From positions 22,926,717 to 22,990,716 of the forward strand of contig OY727098.1 in assembly GCA_963402885.1 (NCBI GenBank): a stretch of 64,000 bases of DNA. Direction: 5' to 3'. Numbering within the stretch: the stretch's first letter is position 1; each line of letters opens with the position of its first letter. The notes beneath the pieces are model-generated. The model did no database searches. It saw only the letters and a program-made list of their open reading frames with translations, and was not told the DNA's origin. This stretch comes from Antedon bifida (Eukaryota; Echinodermata; Crinoidea; Comatulida; Antedonidae). Made by a program: the position numbers and the translations under genes. Below are positions 37,495-48,136 of this stretch, one piece after another.

Positions 37495-38125
37495 CGGATA
37501 TTCACCCCCTGGACATTTACCCCCCGGAAAACTACCCCCGGACAACCACCACCTGGACAACTACCCCCTTAGGACAACTACCCCCTTAGGACAACTACCC
37601 CTTTAGGACAACTACCCCACGGACAAATACCCCCCGGACAACTACCCCCTTAGGACAACAACCCCCTTAGGACCACTACCCCCTGGACAACTACCCCCCG
37701 GACAATTACGCCCCCCCCGGTAATTACCCCGCGGACAACTACCTCTGACACAATACTCCCCGTAGGACAACTACCTCCTGAACCTGGACAATACTCCGAG
37801 GGCAAATAATCTTTTAGGACAACTACCTCCGTAGAACAACTAACCCCTGGACAACTACTCCCCGGACAATTACCCCCTAGGAACAATTACCCCCGGACAA
37901 TTACCCCCCCCCCCCGGGTAATTACCCCGCGGACAACTACCTCTGACACAATACTCCCCGTAGGACAACTACCTCCTATACCTGGACAATACTCCGAGGG
38001 CAAATAATCTTTTAGGACAACTACCTCCGTAGGACAACTAACCCCTGGACAACTACCACCCAGACAACTATCCCTTTAGAACAACTACCCCCCGGACGGA
38101 CAACTACCACCCAGACCATTCAACA
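37495..38125. repeat. Minisatellite, CCCCC(T/G)(T)AGGACAACTA type, C-rich on plus
   Basis: Units of about 13-17 bases such as CCCCCGGACAACTA and CCCCTTAGGACAACTA repeat some 35-40 times. A longer unit of about 189 bases is itself duplicated: CTCTGACACAATACTCCCCG occurs near 37743 and again near 37932. The plus strand is very C-rich, so the minus strand carries many G runs. Confidence 0.9.
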
Positions 38126-38238
38126 ACCTGACTCTGCAACAGTGTATAATAGGAATTAATAACTATATTTTAATTCGTTACTTTGACGAATTACTATTCA
38201 TTATTGTAAACAAAAGTAAAAGATTGAACATAAATATT

Positions 38239-38515
38239 GTCCTAAGGGAGGGGTAGTTGACCGGGGGGTAGTTGACCGGGGGGTAGTTGACCGAGGGGTA
38301 GTTGACCGGGGGGTAGTTATCCTAAGGGGGTAGTTGTCCTAAGGGGATAGTTGTCCGGGGGGTAGTTGTCCGGGGGGTTGTTATCCTAAGGGGGTAGTTG
38401 TCCTAAGGGGGTAGTTGTCCGGGGAGTAGTTGTCCGGGGGGTAGTTGTCCTAAGGGGGTAGTTGTCCGGGTGGTAAACATCCGGGGGTAACTGTCTAGGG
38501 GGTAGGTGTCCTAGA
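38239..38515. repeat. Minisatellite, same family in inverse orientation
   Basis: GGGGGGTAGTTGTCC and GGGGGTAGTTGACC units repeat about 18 times. This is the reverse complement of the block at 37495-38125, separated from it by about 115 bases of ordinary A+T-rich DNA. The two blocks could fold back on each other, and the G runs could form G-quadruplexes. Confidence 0.9.
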
Positions 38516-38845
38516 ACCGTGCGTGTTAACAATATTAAAATAAAGACATTTAAACTATATAATGGATTGAAACAACATTTTAACATTGAAGCCCATTTTC
38601 TTAGCTCTCTTATTAATCCTATTGAATAACTGAAACTATTGTTACAGCTTAGATTCAATTAATTGAAAGAAGAATATAGCCTCAACTTCGTTGAAGTTAG
38701 CTCGATAGTTATAGATCTAAAGATGCACCCTTGTCAAATTACCCTTTCACACAGGAGTTCTTGTAACTGTCAGGCACCAATGGGCAAATGCTATAGAAAG
38801 AACCTCTGAAAAAAAGTATTTGTAGGCCTTACTTAGGCATAACTG

Positions 38846-39130
38846 TCAAAATACGGTGTATGTAAACGTCCTATTAGACTGAAAAGGAAATTTAAAAAAA
38901 ATTACAAATGAATTCCTACATCGAGTGCTTGCTATTAAGATTGTGTCAACCACATCCCGGTGAACAATCTATTATCCGAAGAATCAAGAGATCACCAACA
39001 ATCCCAATAAGTATTCTTAGAAAACAGATTTGCAGATGATTCGTTTTATTAATATGATATCTTTTACACATTGTGTAGAATGATACATATACTATCAAAA
39101 TACGGTGTATGTAAACGTCCTAAATCCTAA
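38846..39130. repeat. Direct repeat, first copy (about 190 bp core, with a second flanking repeat)
   Basis: The core 38903-39093 (containing CATCGAGTGCTTGCTATTAA and CAAGAGATCACCAACAATCC) recurs at 39661-39852 nearly unchanged. A flanking word, TCAAAATACGGTGTATGTAA, occurs on both sides, near 38850 and 39095. A diverged relative lies at about 47050-47215. Confidence 0.8.
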
Positions 39131-39660
39131 AATCGTTTTACAGGAAATTCTGAACAAAATGGGCCCAGAAGTGGTTCCTGGTGATAAAATCTAAAACCAT
39201 AAAAGCTTGGCAATAAAGGGAATGAAACGGATGGTATAGAATGATAACAAGTTATTAAAGACTGAAAAGGAAATTAAAAAAAATTTACCACCTGAAAAAT
39301 GTTTTTTTTCTATAACTATAGCATAAACAGTAGTAGCATTGATAATGATATATAATAATTAATATTATTATTTTAAGCATGATAACGTTTACATAACATA
39401 TTGCCTAAATTTTGTCGGAGTTTTTTATGTAACTCCATGTTTTATAGAAACATGTTTAGGCTAAGAATGTATCTTCCAAGAAACATAAGAAATATATTAG
39501 ATAAGAACAATCTTTATTTTGATGACCACAAGGCGAATCTGTTTTCCTTGAAGCTTAATTACACACACTATAGACCTACAGTAATAAAAATTAATACAAT
39601 ATAATAATAAAGATTAAAATTAGAAAAAAAACATGATGGATAAAAAACATTGAGTTGTGG

Positions 39661-39852
39661 ACAAATGAATTCCTACATCGAGTGCTTGCTATTAAGATTG
39701 TGTCAACCACATCCCGGTGAACAATCTATTTACCCGAAGAATCAAGAGATCACCAACAATCCCAATAAGTATTCTTAGAAAACAGATTTGCAGATGATTC
39801 GTTTTATTAATATGATATCTTTTACACATTGTGTAGAATGATACATATACTG
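39661..39852. repeat. Direct repeat, second copy
   Basis: This is almost identical to 38903-39093, about 758 bases downstream. The intervening 39130-39660 has no gene that I recognise. From 39853 to 40845 lies the upstream region of the first lectin-receptor gene, with nothing else identified. Confidence 0.8.
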
Positions 39853-40845
39853 TTTAACCTCGTTATCATTGTTTTGGTAATACACTTTCTGTACACACAG
39901 AAACAAATTACACATATTGTAGTAATGAAAACGTAATCTGTATATAGGCTAGGCTACAAATTCCCATACTGTAGTTTTTCTAAATGGTACTATATTTAAA
40001 AAAAATTTCGGTAATTTTGTCATAAATACATTCATATCATTTCCGTCATAGAGATGATTGATTATGATAAAGTTGGGAGGTAGTAGGGGCAGAAAAAAAT
40101 GAGAATTATGGGCGGCAATAGCGGGTTCTACATTTTTGACACCACAAGTCTAGATACTAGTTTATTTTAATAATATATAACATATCGGACCGAACGTTAA
40201 ATCAAACAAAATACAGTCGCGATAATGAACGGAACGAAGTACAGGTATAGGCTACTAGAATTATACGCATTTTCCTCCTTTACGTCTACCTTCCCCTCTC
40301 GTCTACTCACTATTGACTTTGACCAGCACGGTAACCACTGAGAATGCAGATGTGTACAACGACGCGGCAAGAAGCTTGCAAAGGAAGACACCGATTTCAG
40401 TTTCTTTAAAATAATGATAGCATTATTTCTATTGAGATGAATTCGATGATCATAATGCAGCATGGGAATTTTGATAAATGTTTGGAATATAAATAACACT
40501 CAAATACTATACTATTTTTACAAAAATTATATTTACTGAATGTGTAACAAAATTGATCGTATTTGATACAGCATTTCTTTAGAATTCCTTCTAATTTTCC
40601 ATTTATAGATTGTTTTTAAATTTTACAATTCACCATTTCCTTAAATATTTTAACAAATGCAAAAAAAGTATAAAGAATGGTAGAGTGTTGTGATTGTGTG
40701 TAGTAGTAATACTGGGATACAGAAGATTTTGAACCAATACTAGGTAAGCATTTTGGTTGCTTTGAATACGCGTTTCCTGGTGAACCTTATACACATTTCA
40801 CATATTAAATGAATGATGTCACATCTGATGGCCCATTATTACACA

Positions 40846-43800
40846 ATGTTTCAGTCAGTGTACAGCTTCGTCTGTTTTATGACTTTTCTGCATATATCGA
40901 CATCAAAAATCATTCAGTCATGCTACAATACGTTCGAATTAGGTAAGTCAAGTTTATTTTCATACATCTTTAAAATCTAATACAATTGTGCATATACTAA
41001 GTAGGCCATTAAACAATTTAGTAAAATACTGAAATTGGACTTTTGAGAAAAACCGTAAGTTTTTTTTAAACGTATTGTATTTTATTTTATTGTAAGACTA
41101 GATGATTTATCAATTTACGATCATGGGAAAATGTAGAGATACCAAAGAGAAATGCATGGTTGTACATTACAATTCTCATTTTGAAAAGGTATGACTTTCT
41201 AGTCAAAACAATATAATAATAATACGATTTACCTCTGCAGCAGACATTCCAATTTTTAGTATACATCCGAATAGGTCGACTACCCCAAAAACTATAACTG
41301 TAATCTTAATCAAGACTAAAACAAATAGGGAATTTGGGCTAAAATTATGAACAGAAGTCACTACACACCCAGCGTTGTTTCTAAATTTGATTGTAGTTAT
41401 CTGCCAATTGAAATGACAGCATGTCTTATTAAGTATGACATTGTACTGTTGAAGAATAATTATAGCTTTTAAAATGTTTGTCAAAATTGTCTAGTGTCAG
41501 AGTACAAAACAACAAGACAAAGTACAACACATGCAACTGCTGCTGCTTCGTATGCTGTTGACGGTGGAACAAATGGACAGTATAGCAAACGTACATGTAC
41601 GCACACTAGTAAGTGATAATGCGTTTTAATTAATTTTCTATTTCTAGGATTGTATGCATATTCTATAACAATACTTGTTAACGTAGTTTTACTAGCATCA
41701 AAAACATAAAACATTTCCAAATAGTTTTCTTATTCAAACGTTAAATAATTTAGTAGTTGTATTATTTTTGTTTTATAATGTAAACCTTGGCTAAATACTG
41801 TAAACATGACTGACGTCCTATATATCCTATTCCGCCTGCATTATTGTTTTCCAATCCTTCTTAAGCAGAGATTATTTATGGTATACAGTTGGAAATTATA
41901 GGGGCGATATATAAGCATGAACTTCGATCAAATATTCCATAATCAATCTCATGAATTACTTATGTTTCTGCCTTAACCTGATAGGAGAAAAACATGACAC
42001 TAACGGCCTCACCTGCAATAACATGTATTCAATGGGTTTAGCGTATGCTACAAACGATGAATTGGGTTTCCTATCCGAAACATAGTTCAATTGAACATTT
42101 AATGATCAATGAAAACTGATAACCGAAAGTGAAACATTAAGAACAAGCAAGGGTTACAATATTTTCCAATTTTGAACAATACTTCATGTTATCATTCTAT
42201 GGCAAGGTGAACGTTTCTGTATATTTTTTTTTATGAATAGACAATTGATAGATTCTTAAACAGTATTTTTATTTTTCTAATTAAAAGCTCTCATGAATAA
42301 TCCATGGTGGTATGTTGATCTCGGAACGGAAAAAGTAATTTCAAAGATTGTTATATTTAACAGAGAAGATTGTTGTGGTAAGTAATAACAATATATTAAA
42401 CTCAGTATCTATTTGCATGTACATTTAATTCTAGTCGTGACCGCGGTCGAAGGTGTTAAAGAGTCGCTATTTATCTCCATAGACTTACCATTAAAGTACA
42501 ATTGTCTAATTTAGGATGTATATTAAGCAGAATACGACATTAAGTCTCCTTTCAATGTATATGAATTGTTTAACCATAGTCTAATCAACCTATATTATCG
42601 ATGGGCAGTTAGTTATTATACTTTTAAACTATTTTCGACTATGCTGACTCAGCCTGGTATTTTGGTATAAGTTCATTTCTCCAAAAATAAACTCCAGGTA
42701 ACCTAAAATAAAAGTGTACGGTTTATTCTCGACATCGCCTCGATAGGTTATCTGAACATAAGTTAACTTGTTCAAACCTATAAATTATACCTTAATGTTG
42801 ATACCTCTAGCAAATAATTTTACAAAGATTTTCAAAGGAAATCAAACGAACATTTTGTAATTCCTAATATCAAAGGGATAGCTTCGAAAACATTTATTTA
42901 TGAATAATCTTCCATCAGATATTAAATAAGCATAAACGTGCTACTAAAGATTCATTTTGGTAATGTTCATGACTACACTGAAAGTAATGAAAACTGTTAA
43001 ATAATGCTGTGAATTGTTAATGTTATTGTAACTGTTAATTGTTAGTACAAACACCATTGGAAATAAGCTGTGTCAGCTTTACGGATGTTGTTTCGAGTAC
43101 CGAAACAAACAAACTGAGTATATCATGTATTTGCATTTTGTGTTTTTTTTTGCCTAACGCATGTTAATGTTACTGGTTATTAACAGTGAGTTGTTTGTTT
43201 TAAGCTGAGAGGTTAGCAGGAGCAGAGGTTCGTGTTGGAAATAACAAGGCTCCACCGTTTTCGGGTAATGCACAATGTGCATGGACTATATCACGAATGG
43301 ATGCAATCGCAATAAACCCTATAGAGATGTCATGCAACCCACCTATTTCTGGGCGGTATGTTACTGTATATAAACAGCTTCGAGGATATCTTACATTATG
43401 TGAAGTACAGGTTTACACAGGTGAGTACATATTAAACTTGGTAATAAAGCCTTTGTTATTGCTCACCATCTATGGAATTTCGACATTGAATTCGTCTAAA
43501 AAATCATTAAAAACACATCTTTTTATTCATATAGAGAACGATGATTAATCTAATTCCGATTTTTTTTTTCATTTCCGAAAAATATGCCAATTGTAGACCT
43601 ATGCGTACAAAACACACCTTTAGGGCCATTTGTGGAGGAAAAAAACTGAAAATAATACCTACAATTAATTATCTATAATGTATGCTATTTTATTACATTA
43701 CAAAAAAACATGTTGGAAAGTTGGAAAGAAGGAACCCTGCCATCAAACAGCTTTATTTACTAACTGTTAATAATATAACCAACTATAAGAACTAACATTG

Positions 43801-46444
43801 GTTTTGTAGATATTGAAAAACCTGAAGTTGTGTGTCCAGATGATATAGAATTGTATGTTGGGAATAATCATCGTTTACATCAAGTTGATTGGAATCCTCC
43901 TGAAGTTTCTGATAATTTTCATACGGATCTTTCGGCAACCTGTTCTCCATCATCAGGTTCTTTATTTCCAGTTGAATTCACCAAAGTTACTTGCTCAGCA
44001 ACTGACGCAACTGGAAACGAAGGAAACTGTTCGTTTGTTGTAAATATTGCAGGTCAGGAAACTGTTGCTAAAGCTTGGTTCCCACTAGGACGCAACACAA
44101 GAACGCTTGTGATTGGTCAATTTGCTTACTTTGCGGTAATTACGTCATTGCGTTGCGTCCTAGTGGGAACCAAGCTTAATAATGAAGAAAGAACTATGAT
44201 CGAATCTGTAGTTGGGCATAAAGGTACATCTATTACAAGCTGTTTGTTTTTTCAGATGATAGGGAACCTGACCTCGTTTGTCCTGAGCATATCACGGTGG
44301 GAAACAATACTGACCAGTACGAAGATCCGGTAACCTGGAGTGACCCGACAGTGACTGACAATTTGCATAAAAATATGTCAGCAACGTGTACACATGCATC
44401 GGGATCAATCTTTGATGTTGGTTCAACTATTGTCACGTGTTCAGCAACAGACGGTACTGGAAATGTGGGAAGTTGTTCATTTGTTGTCCATGTCATAGGT
44501 CAAACATTTATTTCTAGTAAGCAATACTTGAAACAACTTAACAGTCCTAACTTAGACAATTTCGTATTTATATGTAATGGTAGAAATATAATATTTAGGC
44601 CTATTGAAATACGCAATAGTTGCCACTGTAGGCCTAAAGTATTACATTATAAAGTTATTTTGGAATTAAATAGTTCGACACATCCCATAACTAGTCTTAC
44701 TAAAAGGCAAATTATTACAAATGAAATGTTGACGGCGCAATTTTTGTAACGGTTCCAATCCATCCATGTCGTAACACTTTATATAACGAATCGAACGTGA
44801 TATCAGTCAACAACTGCAGCCACGCTTCTCGCGTGTCGCGCGCGTGGTTGCTTATACTGTTAAAAAGAACATCAACGTACAAAACTTTGGCATTATAATG
44901 ACATCGCACTCTCAATGGCGTAATAAGAGTGCACTAGAACATTTATTTAAAATCATGTGACACACAACCTTTCATTAAAATGACAAGAATATAGGCGTTG
45001 TATAATATTGTTGAACTATATTAATTATATAATTAATTATTATTATAATGGACATTTGGTTGAATTTTATCATGTTTTATTATGTTGTGTTTAATTATGT
45101 TGTAGGCCTATGTATTGAAAGGTAAATGGTCTGTTTGATATTAATATACAAATAAAAATATTTTAGATGATGTACGACCTGTTCTCACTTGTCCTGGGCA
45201 CATTACCGTTAATGGTGATCAATCCAGGGATCCAATAACTTGGAGTAACCCCACATTGACATCTAAAGGTACATTATCAACGTGTACACCACCATCGGGA
45301 TATGTATTTGACGATGGGTCAACCATTGTCACGTGTTCGGCTAGAGACAGCAATGGTGACGTAATAAGATGTTCATTTGTAGTCCATGTTGAAGAGAGAG
45401 TTAATTCAGGTAAGCTATATTATTAATATCACATGACAACATAAATTATAAGAAATGTATTAAATTAAGGACATTCAAAATAAAAAGGTCTTAATAAAAC
45501 ACACATACCAATCACTACATTAGTGAAATATCTTTTTAAAATTTCAATTTTTCTACTTAGGCTTACGTTTAAAGTCTAAACACATTTCATAATATTCCAT
45601 TTTAAAAATTAAAAACAAGTTTAAAAATTGGATTTATGTTTACGTTTAAGTTGTTTTTAATTTACAAAACAAAAAAATACGTTTTCTTATTGGTAGATCT
45701 TGCTATCGGTATTGTGTGTCCAAGTGACATTACGTTTAATACGGATCAGCGTGTAGTTGTATGGAATGATCCCGAGTTGACAGACAACGTTGGTACTGAC
45801 GTACAGCCAACTTGTATTCCACCATCTGGCTCTACGTTTGAAGTTGGATCAACCAGGGTTACTTGTTATGCAGTTTACCCTATTGTCAACATCAGCTGCT
45901 GGTTTAATGTTGGGAGTACAGAACGTTCTACGCCATTTGCAAGTTAGTAACAGTTAATTACAATTGATGCTTACTGCTTACTCATTTTCATGAACATAAA
46001 TATATCGGTGAGACGTGTCAAAATTTAAATAAAAATGTCAAGTTATCTGGGTCTTCAATAACCTAAATAGATACGATGATAATTATTGTTTGAATTACTA
46101 TTCTTAAAGATCATGCGCAAAGTGCCAGAGGATCAATGAATACCCATTCTCTGTTGGTAGCAGGACTCACGGTCATTATAACGCTTGGTCTTATCGCATT
46201 ACTTATAGGCCTAATAGTCAGGTAATACTATTTGTTATATTTATTGATAAATGTTGTTTATTTTGAAGACCAAATGCAAAGTATTTGGCATCAAAACCCC
46301 ACCTTGGATACGTAGCCAATTCTTCTCAATGTTAATGACTGATGCATGTTTTATTGTTTCAGATATCGTAAAAAAAAGAAGAATCAATTTGGAATTAATA
46401 TGAAAGCGGATGAAGGAACAGTGAAATGGGAGATAATGAAATAA
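40846..46444 (+). CDS. F-type lectin / HYR transmembrane receptor, copy 1
   Basis: Ten exons (40846-40942, 41495-41608, 42288-42377, 43205-43420, 43810-44052, 44256-44516, 45167-45409, 45697-45942, 46110-46221, 46363-46444) join in frame to 567 residues. Residues 1-25 are a signal peptide. The F-type lectin domain (about 30-172) has AVDGG, PWWYVDLGTE and NREDCCAERL, with the complete fucose-binding motif: H69, then 26 residues, R96, D98 and R103. Four HYR domains follow, one exon each (173-253, 254-340, 341-421, 422-503), with CP near the start, TCSPSSGS or similar, and VTCSATD. A helix around GLIALLIGLIV spans the membrane, then a short tail RYRKKKKNQFGIN ends in VKWEIMK. All introns before the membrane exon are phase 1. 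It is inferred to be a cell-surface glycan receptor. It is the first of three tandem copies. Confidence 0.88.
44072..44187. mobile_element. MITE family C, clean copy
   Basis: AAGCTTGGTTCCCACTAGGA at the left and TCCTAGTGGGAACCAAGCTT at the right are perfect inverted ends about 27 bases long, including the inner CGCAAC. The element is about 116 bp and starts 20 bases after the first HYR exon of copy 1. No coding content. Confidence 0.8.
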
Positions 46445-46555
46445 TGTGTAAAGGGAATATATAATAATATAGCCTATAAAACGGAAGATTGAAAATGTCT
46501 ATTCAATATATCTTTTTGTGTTGTTTTCAAACAAATATTTTGAAAAGAAAACCCC

Positions 46556-46561
46556 AATAAA
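46556..46561 (+). terminator. Candidate poly(A) signal of receptor copy 1
   Basis: AATAAA lies 112 bases after the stop codon, a usual distance for a short 3' UTR. Confidence 0.6.
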
Positions 46562-46735
46562 ACATCTCTTTGAAACAGTACTTGCCGGCTTATCTTTTCT
46601 TTTTCTAGTCCTAACTGATATATTATGAAGCATAAAGGTATAGAGTGATGTGCCAAAACATTGGGTTGCTTTAAATTACAGTTTTGTTTAGGTAGGCCTA
46701 AAATCTCCGGCTAATTTTTGGTCAACTATTATGTG

Positions 46736-46990
46736 ACATTATTTATTTATTTATTTTATTTATTTATAAACTTATTTTACATGGGTGACATTTTCATCAA
46801 AAATAATGTTCTTACAAATGGTCCATGATTAAAAAAATGCATGCAAAATAGTGAATAGTCATAAGTTACAAACATTATAGAAAGACATACAAGTACAATT
46901 ACATTTTAAATACAGATACAGAATTAATAATAATAAACAGTAACAGTAAGTATTCAACGAAAATATTGTAAACAGATATTTTGTGGAGAA
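46736..46990 (-). repeat. Possible LINE 3' end, minus strand
   Basis: TTATTTATTTATTTA is followed by TTTACATGGGTGACATTTTC and A+T-rich sequence. On the minus strand this resembles a LINE tail ending in TAAA repeats. No reverse transcriptase frame is recognised. Confidence 0.35.
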
Positions 46991-48136
46991 CAATATAGGC
47001 CTATTTTTAACATAAAAAGTCTATAACAATGCCGATGTTGTTCCAAATGATGTTATAAACATGTTGAATATAAACGATTGGGTCAACCACTTCCCGTTGT
47101 ACAAACTTAACAGAAGACTCAAGAGATCAACAATCTCAATAGTAGACATATTCTTAGAAAACAGATTAACACACTTCCCGTTCTCACATTCCATCCAATC
47201 CCACATAGAATGTTAATGAAAACATACGTAAGGACAACTTTCGGGCCTAATTTGAGATATTTTACTCAATGATAGAAAGTTAAATAGGCTACATACTTTA
47301 TATACTGTACTGATTTTTAACACCTAATGAACACCAGTATAATAATTAAGGTTAAGTTAGATAATTGATTTTTGACGATTAAAACAAATTTAAGTTAAAC
47401 GACTTGCCTCAAACAGGGGTATTTTTCAAGTGTTGTACACACCGTTTGTTGACGCTGAAAATTATCCACACACAATACGCAATAATACGAGGATTCTTAT
47501 TATTATCAATTACAAAGTAAACTTTTATACATAGCATACGTTTATACATTGAATTGCTTGATGGCTAATGAATTTGGTTTTTTCCCCACGAAAACTCTGA
47601 AAGGGATGTTTTGTTTAAAAAAAAAAGATTTCATTAGAACAGAAAAAGAAAAGAACAACTTAGTTTCGGGGCCCAAAACGGTCTCCTTACCGATCGGAAC
47701 TACTATTTTCAAATAAGAAATCGTTATTCTTCCTCTATCGTTCAATATACATTATTATTCTAAGTATGTCATAGAGAAGAATATGATTCGAAGAAAATTG
47801 TTTGGAAATTCTGAAATTCTCTCATAATTGAGGTGAAAGATCTATACATTCTTTAAAACATTAATTTACACTTATTGTTATCCCCTCCTCCCACCCTCCC
47901 CGCCATTATATTATCTAATTTTATCTATAAACTTTTGTAGTATTTATAATCATATGATGATATTTTTAACGCTGGCTAGATGAAATTTGGTAATTTTTGT
48001 TTAACAGGTGTGTTTATTTTGGTTGAAATTTACCCGTTACGTATTCCCTGATGAGTAGACATTCGCTTATTAAATTATGGAGCTATCCATTCATGTTTAA
48101 ATGAATGTCTTTCGCTGTTGCAAACATTCTTACACA

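Larger units (their letters stand above)
46445..48136. other. Intergenic, copy 1 to copy 2
   Basis: AATAAA at 46556-46561 is a good poly(A) signal for copy 1. From about 46740 a (TTTA)n run followed by TTTACATGGGTGACATTTTC looks like the 3' end of a minus-strand LINE. At 47050-47215 lies a diverged relative of the 190 bp repeat. The upstream region of copy 2 fills the rest. No other gene is seen. Confidence 0.5.

Noticed and set aside
37358-37606. Open frame running from HYR-like sequence into the minisatellite
   Set aside because: Only the first part matches HYR. The rest is simple repeat translated by chance. It is annotated as a relic exon.
37650-38658. Long minus-strand frames with Gly/Pro/Cys-rich peptides, and a CRISPR-like look
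   Set aside because: They are translations of the 13-17 base minisatellite. The units lack unique spacers of constant length, and the context is an animal genome.
47021-47206. Minus-strand frame containing MSTIEIVDLLSLLLSLYNGK
   Set aside because: It lies over a diverged copy of the 190 bp repeat at 38903. The frame is not kept in the other copies.
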